Positions 1 through 7,107 of a stretch of DNA of 24,392 nt are shown here, one piece after another. The position numbers and the translations under genes are program-made. The notes below the pieces were generated by a model. The model did not search any database. It had not been told where the DNA came from and was given only the letters and a program-made list of their open reading frames with translations. Origin of the DNA: CAVHIG01 sp963636105 (GTDB lineage: Bacteria; Bacillota; Clostridia; Peptostreptococcales; Anaerovoracaceae). Numbering within the stretch: position 1 is the first letter of the stretch; every line of letters starts with the position of its first letter. The stretch is taken from contig CAVHIG010000027.1 in assembly GCA_963636105.1 (NCBI GenBank), positions 1 to 24,392 on the forward strand, read 5' to 3'.

Positions 1-1001
1 CTGCCGATACGGACCTCACAAAGGTAAAATTTGTACCGAATACGGCGAAGGCGACCGTAAGCGAAAAGAATATGCTGAGCTCCTACGGCAGTGAGGTATA
101 CAAGGTAGGAGCGACTGAAAAGTCCACACTTACCGAGAATAAGCTTGCTGACCTTGCACTTGGCGACAGCATCTACCTTAAGAAGCCAGCCTCAAGCAGC
201 GGAGGATCCGGCGGCGGAGGAGGCACCGCAGTTTCCGCAAATGGAGATATCGATATCAATAAGACGACAAACGGAACGGTGACGGCTGAGACAAAGGGCG
301 ACACTGTGACATTGACGGTATCACCTGACAAGGGATATACGCTGGAGACTTTGACAGTACTTGACAAAAATGGCAAGGAAATCGAGCTTGTAAAGAAGAG
401 CGAGACTGAGTACACATTCAAGGCACAGAGCGACGATGTGACTATAAATGCTACATTTATGGACGACAATACGATGCTCAATTACTTCGTGGATGTGAAC
501 GCGAAGGATTACTTCTATGATGCGGTCCTCTGGGCGGCTGAAAACGGTATCACGACAGGAATGGACGATACGCACTTTGGCGCGGATTTGGATTGCACGA
601 GAGCGCAGATTGTAACCTTGCTTTGGAGAGCGGCAGGCAGTCCGGAATCCGATTTCGTGGTTGATTTTGTCGATGTGGCTTCCGGCAGCTACTATGCGAA
701 GGCAGTAGCATGGGCTGTGGAAAACGGCGTTGCAAAGGGCACGAGCGATACGACCTTTGAACCTGATAAGATTTGCACGAGAGCTCAGTGCGTGACATTT
801 ATATCTCGCGCACTAGACGGCAAGGCAGATACTCAGGCTGCGTTTACGGATGTGGCTCGCAGCGCTTATTATGCAGGTGCGGTAGATTGGGCGGCTGAAA
901 ACAATGTGACGACTGGTGTAAGCGATACACGCTTTGCGCCGGACGACAATTGCACACGCGGCCAGATCGTAACCTTCCTGTGGAGAGCTTATGTGAAATA
1001 G
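1..1001 (+). CDS. SLH-domain surface protein, C-terminal part (5' end outside window)
   Basis: The frame is open from base 3 and ends with TAG at 999-1001, so only the C-terminal part of a larger secreted protein is present. The first internal ATG (72) has no ribosome binding site and is not the true start. In order, the product shows a short extracellular segment, a Ser/Gly linker (about 190-230), an InlB-like/bacterial repeat module (about 240-465, ending in VTINATFMDD), and three S-layer-homology repeats (about 483-650, 660-830, 840-998). Each repeat has the FxDV...YYxxAVxWAxENxVTxG...F.P...CTRxQxVTFLWRA pattern. SLH triplets normally bind secondary cell-wall polymer, so the protein should be anchored non-covalently to the cell wall. 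The effector part lies upstream and cannot be judged. A terminator follows at 1111. Confidence 0.9.
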   Translation, partial: ADTDLTKVKFVPNTAKATVSEKNMLSSYGSEVYKVGATEKSTLTENKLADLALGDSIYLKKPASSSGGSGGGGGTAVSANGDIDINKTTNGTVTAETKGDTVTLTVSPDKGYTLETLTVLDKNGKEIELVKKSETEYTFKAQSDDVTINATFMDDNTMLNYFVDVNAKDYFYDAVLWAAENGITTGMDDTHFGADLDCTRAQIVTLLWRAAGSPESDFVVDFVDVASGSYYAKAVAWAVENGVAKGTSDTTFEPDKICTRAQCVTFISRALDGKADTQAAFTDVARSAYYAGAVDWAAENNVTTGVSDTRFAPDDNCTRGQIVTFLWRAYVK

Positions 1002-1110
1002 CTGACTACAGATCGGGCATATGGGCTATTCTGAAATCTTGCAGAGGAAGGCTGAGGCTCCCGGCTGCGGAGGTGAACGGAAGGCCTGGCGCGAAATGTA
1101 GAAAATAAGG

Positions 1111-1145
1111 AAAACCCGCAAGTTTAGCCGCTTGCGGGTTTTTTT
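1111..1145 (+). terminator. Rho-independent terminator after the SLH gene
   Basis: A perfect 10-bp stem (AACCCGCAAG, 1113-1122, with CTTGCGGGTT, 1131-1140) has an 8-nt loop and runs directly into a T-tract (1139-1145). It lies about 110 bp after the SLH stop codon and insulates bioY from that gene. Confidence 0.92.
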
Positions 1146-1154
1146 AAAATATTC

Positions 1155-1183
1155 TTGCGGCATGTAGCCGCGTGGTGTAAGAT
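1155..1183 (+). promoter_or_regulatory. Candidate sigma-A promoter for bioY
   Basis: TTGCGG (1155-1160) and TAAGAT (1178-1183) are separated by exactly 17 bp, placing a start near 1190, about 35 nt before the bioY ATG. Both boxes match the consensus only partly. I saw no convincing BirA-type operator here. Confidence 0.5.
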
Positions 1184-1225
1184 AGGATTGTCAAGAATTT
1201 AAAATGAAAGTGGTATTGTTTAGAA

Positions 1226-1807
1226 ATGGTAAAAAAGGGATTTTTGGGACGAATTTCAGATGGTAAAAATTCAAGTACGCGCACACTCGATATGGTATAT
1301 ATCGCGCTTTTTACGGCACTTTTGGCCGTATGCGCGTGGATTACGATACCCTTCACTGTGCCCATCACGCTGCAAACCTTCGCAGTTCTCACTACAGTCG
1401 GCATACTCGGCAAAAGGCGCGGCACAATCTGCGTACTGGTCTACCTCGCTCTCGGAGCCTGCGGACTTCCCGTTTTTTCGGGATTTAAGGGCGGACTCGG
1501 CTCGATTTTAGGTACTACGGGCGGATATCTGGTCGGCTTTATATTTACGGCTCTTATAGCTGGCTTTCTCATGGAAAAGACCGGCGATTCTATAATAAAG
1601 ATGTACATTTCGATGGCTGCTGGCGTGCTTGTATGCTATATATTCGGTACGGCATGGTTTTATTTTGTGTATACAAGCAGCACCGGCTCTGTAGGCATAA
1701 TAGCCATTCTTTCGTGGTGCGTCTTTCCATTTTTGCTGCCGGACGCGGCAAAAATCGCGCTCGCGGTATTTATAGTAAAGCGCCTGCGCGGCATTGCCAG
1801 AATATAG
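1226..1807 (+). CDS. bioY: BioY family biotin transporter, ECF S component
   Basis: This 193-aa integral membrane protein is recognised as BioY by its length, about six hydrophobic segments, the ITIPFTVPITLQTFAV block after TM1 and the GLPVFSGFKGGLGSILGTTGGYLVGF block, both hallmarks of the family. BioY binds biotin in the membrane and usually relies on a shared EcfA1-EcfA2-EcfT module for ATP-driven uptake; such a module lies about 18 kb downstream at 19873-22408. The ATG at 1226 is weakly led (GAAAG about 15 nt upstream). The next in-frame Met (1292) would sit inside TM1's approach, so I keep 1226. No biotin synthesis gene is adjacent, which suggests, but does not prove, a scavenging role. 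Promoter at 1155-1183; hairpin terminator 43 bp after the stop. Confidence 0.93.
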   Translation: MVKKGFLGRISDGKNSSTRTLDMVYIALFTALLAVCAWITIPFTVPITLQTFAVLTTVGILGKRRGTICVLVYLALGACGLPVFSGFKGGLGSILGTTGGYLVGFIFTALIAGFLMEKTGDSIIKMYISMAAGVLVCYIFGTAWFYFVYTSSTGSVGIIAILSWCVFPFLLPDAAKIALAVFIVKRLRGIARI

Positions 1808-1810
1808 CAT

Positions 1811-1839
1811 TTGACTTTTTTAGAAATTCAATTTATACT
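1811..1839 (+). promoter_or_regulatory. Strong promoter for the GntR regulator
   Basis: TTGACT (1811-1816), 17-bp spacer, TATACT (1834-1839): each box matches the sigma-A consensus at five of six positions. It begins 3 nt after the bioY stop. The predicted start (about 1846) lies directly in front of the hairpin at 1850-1877. Confidence 0.8.
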
Positions 1840-1849
1840 GAAGGGTAGG

Positions 1850-1877
1850 AAAAGAGACGTTTTGGCCGTCTCTTTTT
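1850..1877 (+). terminator. Hairpin with T-tract: bioY terminator or GntR 5' UTR hairpin
   Basis: A perfect 10-bp stem, AAAAGAGACG (1850-1859) with CGTCTCTTTT (1867-1876), has a 7-nt loop and ends in T's. It fits a terminator for bioY read-through transcripts. It also lies within the first ~30 nt of any transcript from the promoter at 1811-1839, so it may act as a 5' stabilising stem for the regulator mRNA. Confidence 0.75.
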
Positions 1878-1908
1878 AAAATATGTATTGCGGAATGGAG
1901 ATTTTTCT

Positions 1909-2535
1909 ATGGCTATAGTACGACAGAGCGCAAAGGATTTGGTATATGAGGCGCTCAAGGAAAAGATTTTAAAACAGGAGTACGAGCTCGGAGCGCAGTT
2001 GAATATCGTGCATCTTTCAAATGAATTCGGTACAAGCAATACCCCGATCCGCGAGGCTCTCTCGCGCCTTGAATCGGAGGGCCTTGTCACAAGCAGCCTG
2101 AATTCAAAATTCAGAGTGACCGAAATTACGGAAGAAATCTCGCAGGAGCTGAATAATACGATATTGCTGCTCATACTCGGAGGCCTTCAGCTCTGCATAA
2201 AGAGCGGCAGAATTCCCGAGCTCAAAAGAGAGCTCCATGAGACTCTTGAAAGGCAGCTAAAGTTATATGACAGCGAGGATGCTTACTCATATGTGATGGC
2301 CTCCCTCGCCTTTGACCGTTCGTTTATCACTGCCACAGGCAATTCCAGACTCACCCGCATTTTTGATACGCAGGGCAATATTTTCAGTCTTTCCATGTCC
2401 TACAGCCAGCGCAAGTCACGCCAGTCAAATCTGGCAGAGCACAAGGATATCCTGGCGGCGGTCGATGCGAATGATTTCGAAAAGGTCGCGAGGCTCCTTG
2501 AAAAGCACTATGACAAGCATGTCTGGGATTTTTGA
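1909..2535 (+). CDS. GntR family transcriptional regulator, FCD (FadR-type) subfamily
   Basis: The 208-aa product has an N-terminal winged helix-turn-helix (residues ~5-70) with the GntR signature TPIREALSRLESEGLV, followed by an all-helical FCD effector domain (~80-205). I chose the ATG at 1909 because GGAG lies 8 nt upstream; an in-frame TTG at 1888 has no ribosome binding site. FCD proteins usually bind an organic acid, often through a metal held by one Asp and three His. The sequence keeps a possible Asp (FDRSF), a His in EHKDIL and a His in HYDKHV, but the usual His after the Asp looks replaced (FDRSFI). This is an eye alignment only. The effector and targets are unknown; the neighbours (bioY, nadE) do not define them. 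Its own promoter and the terminator-like hairpin lie just upstream. Confidence 0.88.
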   Translation: MAIVRQSAKDLVYEALKEKILKQEYELGAQLNIVHLSNEFGTSNTPIREALSRLESEGLVTSSLNSKFRVTEITEEISQELNNTILLLILGGLQLCIKSGRIPELKRELHETLERQLKLYDSEDAYSYVMASLAFDRSFITATGNSRLTRIFDTQGNIFSLSMSYSQRKSRQSNLAEHKDILAAVDANDFEKVARLLEKHYDKHVWDF

Positions 2536-2577
2536 GGCTTGCTCGGCCCGCTCCGAAATCGCCAAATATAGTTTTGT

Positions 2578-2606
2578 TTGTGCAATGCGCGCGGATGTGC
2601 TATACT
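2578..2606 (+). promoter_or_regulatory. Promoter for the nadE-led block
   Basis: TTGTGC (2578-2583), 17-bp spacer, TATACT (2601-2606). It lies between the GntR stop (2535) and nadE (2674), with a predicted leader of about 60 nt. It is the best promoter upstream of the co-directional run nadE-yhaM-cca-recD2. Confidence 0.7.
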
Positions 2607-2673
2607 GTAAGTGCGTTAAGAACAGAGAAAAATTCGAAAAACTATAGCACAAAAAACAGGAGAAAGTACAAAA

Positions 2674-4614
2674 ATGTCAAATTTAGGTATGATACGCGTG
2701 GCTAGTGCTACGCCAAAGATAAAGGTCGCAAATACAAATTACAACGCGACAGAGATAATAAAGCTGATGGAGGAGGCCGCGGCGGAGAGAGCCGGCATTT
2801 TACTCCTTCCTGAGCTTACAATTACAGGATACACGGTAGGCGACCTCCTTCACCAGGAGCTCCTCTACGAAAAGCAGCTTGAGGCACTCAAAGCCATCAT
2901 GGAGGCCAGCCGCGGCAAGCAGCTCGCAATAGTGCTCGGCTTCTATTTCAGAATGGAAAACAACCTCTACAATTGCGCCGCAGTCATCCAAAACGGCAAA
3001 ATAAAGGGCATCGTCCCGAAAATGTTTATGCCAAACGCAAATGAATTCTACGAGGCGAGATGGTTTGCCTCCGGCAGAAGCATGGCGGCGGTGAGACAAT
3101 CCGTGAGAATATTCGGCGAGGAAGTGGCTTTCGGAAACATCCTTTTCCGCGACGAGGAGCGTGACCTCTGTTTTGGTGTGGAGATTTGCGAGGATCTGTG
3201 GCTTCCTATCACACCGGGCTCTCATCTCGTCTTGAACGGCGCCCACATAATCCTCAATCCTTCCGCTTCCGATGAGACTACAGGCAAGGCCGACTACAGA
3301 AGGGATCTTGTGCGCATTCAGAGTGCAAAGACCGTCTGCGGTTATGTATATGCGTCTGCGGGAACGTCGGAGTCTACTACGGATCTCGTGTTTTCCGGCC
3401 ACCGCATGGTAGCGGAGTGCGGCGACATATTGGTTGAAAACAAGAGATTTGAGCGCGAGAGCAGCATAAGCTATGCCGAGATAGACTACGGCAGGATAAA
3501 ATACGAGCGCGGACACGGAAATAATTTGAGCGAGTGCAATATCGCCTACTCGGATAGGCTCGGCTTCCGCACCGTAGACCTGGAGCCGCTGCGCGTGATG
3601 CTTTGCGGAGAAGACGAGATAAAGAGGCACTTTGCGAAGTTTCCATTTCTGCCTGAGGAGCCCGCAAAGCGCGACGAATATTGCGAGGAAATCTTTAGAA
3701 TACAGTCAAGCGCTCTTGCGAAGAGGCTCGAGCATACGCATACAAAGAAGTCTGTAATCGGAATTTCCGGCGGACTTGACTCGACGCTTGCTTTGCTTGT
3801 GGCGATAGAGGCGCATAAGCTGCTCGGCCTTCCGGTAGAAAACGTAGTCGCGGTCACCATGCCGGGCTTTGGAACCACCGGAATGACGCATTCAAACGCC
3901 GTTACCTTAATGGAAAAGCTCGGAGTGGACCAAAGAGAGGTATCCATAGTGCCTGCTATAAGGCAGCATTTTGCGGACATAGGGCAGGATGAGAGTGTGC
4001 ACGACGCGACCTACGAAAACGCGCAGGCCAGGGAGAGGACGCAGATTCTTATGGACATCGCGGGACGTGAGAGCGGAATGGTCATAGGTACGGGCGATTT
4101 GTCGGAGCTCGCGCTTGGCTGGTGCACCTTCAATGGCGACCATATGGCGATGTACGGGGTCAATGCTTCCGTGCCGAAGACGGTGATTCGCTTTGTGGTG
4201 GATTGGTATATCAGGAAGATTGCGGAGGATGCTGTACTCAAGGCGACCCTGCAGGGCATACTCGATACGCCGATTTCGCCGGAGCTACTGCCGCCTGATG
4301 AGGAGGGAAATATCGCTCAGAAGACCGAGGACAAGGTAGGCCCTTATGAGCTGCATGATTTCTTCATCTATCATACGATGAAGGGCGGAATGACGCCGGA
4401 GAAGCTGCTTGAGGTGGCGGCGACTGTATTTGCGGGCACATACGACAGAGAGTATATAGAAAAATGGATGAAGGTATTTTATCGCAGGTTCTTCTCGCAG
4501 CAATTCAAGAGGAGCTGCGCGCCGGATGGTCCGAAGTCGGGTCCTGTAAGCCTCTCGCCGCGCGGCGATTGGAGAATGCCAAGCGACGCAGACGGAAGTT
4601 TGTGGGTGGAGTAA
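2674..4614 (+). CDS. nadE: Glutamine-dependent NAD+ synthetase
   Basis: This enzyme converts nicotinic acid adenine dinucleotide to NAD+ with ATP and glutamine, the last step of NAD biosynthesis, in the cytoplasm. The 646-aa protein has the two-domain architecture. The N-terminal nitrilase-type glutaminase (residues ~5-280) carries the expected triad Glu47 (LPELTITGY), Lys116 (VPKMFMPN) and Cys172 (GVEICEDLW). The C-terminal ATP-pyrophosphatase synthetase domain (~330-620) has the P-loop SGGLDS at 365-370 and the GTGDLSELALGW motif. The length matches the glutamine-dependent family rather than the ammonia-only form. An AGGAG-type site precedes the ATG. The last ~30 residues are Arg/Ser/Pro-rich and look poorly conserved. 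It heads a co-directional block with yhaM 84 bp downstream. Confidence 0.97.
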   Translation: MSNLGMIRVASATPKIKVANTNYNATEIIKLMEEAAAERAGILLLPELTITGYTVGDLLHQELLYEKQLEALKAIMEASRGKQLAIVLGFYFRMENNLYNCAAVIQNGKIKGIVPKMFMPNANEFYEARWFASGRSMAAVRQSVRIFGEEVAFGNILFRDEERDLCFGVEICEDLWLPITPGSHLVLNGAHIILNPSASDETTGKADYRRDLVRIQSAKTVCGYVYASAGTSESTTDLVFSGHRMVAECGDILVENKRFERESSISYAEIDYGRIKYERGHGNNLSECNIAYSDRLGFRTVDLEPLRVMLCGEDEIKRHFAKFPFLPEEPAKRDEYCEEIFRIQSSALAKRLEHTHTKKSVIGISGGLDSTLALLVAIEAHKLLGLPVENVVAVTMPGFGTTGMTHSNAVTLMEKLGVDQREVSIVPAIRQHFADIGQDESVHDATYENAQARERTQILMDIAGRESGMVIGTGDLSELALGWCTFNGDHMAMYGVNASVPKTVIRFVVDWYIRKIAEDAVLKATLQGILDTPISPELLPPDEEGNIAQKTEDKVGPYELHDFFIYHTMKGGMTPEKLLEVAATVFAGTYDREYIEKWMKVFYRRFFSQQFKRSCAPDGPKSGPVSLSPRGDWRMPSDADGSLWVE

Positions 4615-4627
4615 AGTATAGGAGCTG

Positions 4628-4661
4628 TACGCGGTACGCGGTTTGCGATTAGCGATTAGCG
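4628..4661 (+). repeat. Two adjacent 7-bp tandem duplications
   Basis: TACGCGG is repeated at 4628-4634 and 4635-4641, and GCGATTA at 4645-4651 and 4652-4658. Both lie in the short nadE-yhaM intergenic region. They look like replication-slippage products; no regulatory role is evident. Confidence 0.8.
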
Positions 4662-4698
4662 TGCAAATCAAGCATAAGAACGGAGATGCAGATAGGAT

Positions 4699-5676
4699 AT
4701 GAAGGAATTTTATCTTTCAAATATAAAGCCGGGCGAGGAGATTCTGGACTTCTTTATGGTGAAGGGAAGCTCCATAAGAGTCGGCTCAAATCAGAAAAAA
4801 TATTTCGATGTGCTGATAGGCGACAAGACAGGCGAGATGCCCGCAAAGAAGTGGGACGTATCGCCTGAGGAGGAGCCAAACCTTGAAAGCTTCACGGAAG
4901 GCGACATCGTAAGAATAAAGGGCCTTGTGACCGAGTGGAACGGCCAGAGACAGGTGCGCATAGGAAAAATCAGGAGAGCCGTGGAATCGGACGGCATAGA
5001 TTTCGAGGATTTTGTAAAGGCAGCGCCGGAAAAGGGCGAGGACATGTACCGCTTTGTGCTCGAAAAAGCTCAGGCCATAGAGGATGCGGATCTGCGCAGG
5101 CTTTGCGTAAAGCTTTTGACCGAAAATGAGGAAAAGCTCCTCTATTACCCGGCCGCGCAGAAAAATCACCACGCGCAGCGCTCCGGGCTTCTCTATCATG
5201 TAAAGAGAATGCTTATGACAGGCGAGCGCATTTGCGAGGTCTATACGATTTTGAATAAGGATCTGGTAACGGCGGGGGTGATCCTGCATGACATAGAAAA
5301 GCTCAATGAGATAGAGTCAAACGAGCTGGGCATTTCGCCGGGATATTCCTTTGAGGGTCAGCTGCTCGGACATCTGGTGCAGGGCGTCAAGATGCTGGAT
5401 CGCGTATGCAGACTGGATCGCGTATGCAGAGAGCTTGATTTTCCAAAGGATAAGGCACTGCTTCTGGAGCACATGGTGCTTGCGCATCACTACGAGCCCG
5501 AGTACGGCAGCCCGAAAAAGCCGCTGTTTCCGGAGGCGGAGATACTCCACTATCTGGATATAATCGACGCTCATATGTTTGATATCGAGGCGGCTCTGAC
5601 CGGTGTGTCGGAGGGCGAATTCTCCGATAAGGTATGGACGCTGGAAAACCGCAGATTTTATAAATACACACTTTAG
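4699..5676 (+). CDS. yhaM: YhaM-type 3'-5' exoribonuclease (OB fold plus HD domain)
   Basis: The 325-aa product has the YhaM (CMP-binding factor) layout. An N-terminal OB-fold nucleic-acid-binding domain (~15-95) includes the FDVLIGDKTGEMPAKKWDV and GDIVRIKGLVTEWNGQRQV strands. A metal-dependent HD domain (~155-300) carries His167 (GLLYHVKRM), the HD pair 197-198 (ILHDIEKL), H263-H264 (LAHHYEPEYG) and Asp290 (DIIDAHMFD). Family members degrade RNA, and in some reports single-stranded DNA, from the 3' end in the cytoplasm. The ATG has GGAG about 13 nt and AGGA about 1 nt upstream; the former is the likelier site. An odd point is a perfect in-frame 18-bp tandem duplication (5395-5430) giving LDRVCRLDRVCR between the HD pair and the later histidines. 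It lengthens one helix and is probably recent. Confidence 0.93.
   Translation: MKEFYLSNIKPGEEILDFFMVKGSSIRVGSNQKKYFDVLIGDKTGEMPAKKWDVSPEEEPNLESFTEGDIVRIKGLVTEWNGQRQVRIGKIRRAVESDGIDFEDFVKAAPEKGEDMYRFVLEKAQAIEDADLRRLCVKLLTENEEKLLYYPAAQKNHHAQRSGLLYHVKRMLMTGERICEVYTILNKDLVTAGVILHDIEKLNEIESNELGISPGYSFEGQLLGHLVQGVKMLDRVCRLDRVCRELDFPKDKALLLEHMVLAHHYEPEYGSPKKPLFPEAEILHYLDIIDAHMFDIEAALTGVSEGEFSDKVWTLENRRFYKYTL
5395..5430 (+). repeat. Perfect in-frame 18-bp tandem duplication inside yhaM
   Basis: CTGGATCGCGTATGCAGA occurs twice head-to-tail (5395-5412, 5413-5430) with no mismatch, encoding LDRVCR twice. The absence of divergence, including at third positions, points to a recent slippage event or, less likely, an assembly artefact. 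Confidence 0.93.
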
Positions 5677-5776
5677 GGGCAGCTGCCAGCAGTGAGCAAA
5701 ATGATAAATAAGCTGAAAAGTATAAATTTGTAGTAGTATATATACGCATTATCTACGAAAGGAATCCAAATCAGAC

Positions 5777-7075
5777 ATGATCAAACTACCAAAAAATGTA
5801 AGTAAAACGATGAAAGCCTTGGAAGACGCGGGCTTTCAGGTATATTGCAGCGGCGCGTGCGTGCGCGATTCCCTGCTGGGCGGCTCGCCCCTCGATTGGG
5901 ATTTGATCACGAATGCAAGGCTTGCGGATTTGCGGAGGCTGTTTCCTGAGGCACAGCTTCTGAACGAAAAATACGAAATCCTGCGACTCGACTTCACCGC
6001 GGAGGACCGCGAGGACGAGGTAATCATCGACGTTTCCGCATACAAAGACGCGGCGGAGGCGAAGAAGACTCACGCGATGGTGCCTGCGGACAGGCCTGAG
6101 ATGGATTTGGCGGGCAGGGACTTCACGATAAACGCGCTCGCGGTGAACCCGGGAACGCAGCTTGTGGATCCATTTAAGGGAATGTCTGACATAAAATCCA
6201 GGCTCGTGCGGACGGTGGGGGATCCGCTGGAGGCATTTCAAAGCAATCCGGCGCTGATTTTGGAGGCCGTGAGACTTTGCGCGGAGCTGAATTTCGACCT
6301 TACGAAGGCGGTTTATGAGGCGGCAACGGCGTCTGCGGAGCTTTTGGCGGGAGTGTCTGCCGAAAGGCGCAGGGAGGCGTTTTCGGATATAATCGGCGCA
6401 AAATACGCGGGCAAGGGTATGCGTATGCTTGCGGGCATAAACGCGATGCCGGCTATAATCGGATCGGATGTGGCGGGCGCGATGAGAAAGCGCGAGCTGG
6501 ATGACTTCGCGACGTTTACGGAAAATGTGGAGAAGACCAAGCAGATACCGGAGCGCAGGCTCGGCGTCTTTTATATGTGTTTTGACAAGGGACATGCCAT
6601 CAAGGCGATAAAGTTTTTGGAGTGGGAAGAGGAGCTCGAGCAGCATTTTATCGATACCGCGGCGCTTATGCCAAAGCTCTATTTTGTGAAGAATACGCAG
6701 GAGCTCAAGGATTTTATTGTGAGATACGGCATGGAGCGCTATGAGTATCTGCACAATGTGGCGAAGGCTCACCGCATTGTATTTGACCTGGATGAGCATA
6801 AGGTGATGAGCCAGATATGGCTTATGGATCAGATTAGGATAAATGGCGAGCCTGTATTTCAGGATGAGCTCGCAATCGATGCAAATGACCTTATAGAGGC
6901 GGGCATTGTAAGCGCGGGCAAGCCTGAGAAGGCGGATATGCTTTTGAAAATGCTTACAGGCTATGTGCATAAGAAGCCGGATAAGAATACGCGGAAGGAT
7001 CTCCTGCATACGGCAAAGCTCTATGCAAGAGTGCCGATTTTGGGCAGGCTGAGCGGTGTAAATTGGCAGAGATAG
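5777..7075 (+). CDS. cca: CCA-adding enzyme / poly(A) polymerase family nucleotidyltransferase
   Basis: This 432-aa class II nucleotidyltransferase probably builds or repairs the tRNA 3' CCA end. Visible motifs are the substrate loop GACVRDSLLG (~26-35), the metal-binding DxD at Asp40/Asp42 (LDWDLIT), a third carboxylate near Asp85 (VIIDVSAY), the ribose and hinge motif GRDFTINALAVNP (~113-125), LVRTVGDPLEAFQSNPALILEAVRL (~145-170) with the head/neck transition, and a helical C-terminal half without a recognisable HD domain. The usual GG in the first motif is GA here. Whether it adds all three bases, only A, or only CC cannot be told from sequence by eye. AAGGA precedes the ATG. It lies 100 bp after yhaM and 32 bp before recD2, in what is probably one transcript. 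Confidence 0.9.
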   Translation: MIKLPKNVSKTMKALEDAGFQVYCSGACVRDSLLGGSPLDWDLITNARLADLRRLFPEAQLLNEKYEILRLDFTAEDREDEVIIDVSAYKDAAEAKKTHAMVPADRPEMDLAGRDFTINALAVNPGTQLVDPFKGMSDIKSRLVRTVGDPLEAFQSNPALILEAVRLCAELNFDLTKAVYEAATASAELLAGVSAERRREAFSDIIGAKYAGKGMRMLAGINAMPAIIGSDVAGAMRKRELDDFATFTENVEKTKQIPERRLGVFYMCFDKGHAIKAIKFLEWEEELEQHFIDTAALMPKLYFVKNTQELKDFIVRYGMERYEYLHNVAKAHRIVFDLDEHKVMSQIWLMDQIRINGEPVFQDELAIDANDLIEAGIVSAGKPEKADMLLKMLTGYVHKKPDKNTRKDLLHTAKLYARVPILGRLSGVNWQR

Positions 7076-7107
7076 GACAATATGGAAAAAAGCAATGATA
7101 GGATAAT

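Noticed and set aside
1186..1225. BirA-type biotin operator before bioY
   Set aside because: TTGTCAAG resembles one half-site but no complementary half follows at the expected spacing.
2800..3630. Minus-strand open frame opposite nadE
   Set aside because: Shadow of nadE created by codon bias; no start signals.
5786..7009. Long minus-strand open frame (407 aa) opposite cca
   Set aside because: Complete antisense overlap with a well-supported enzyme, and Arg/His/Leu-rich shadow composition.
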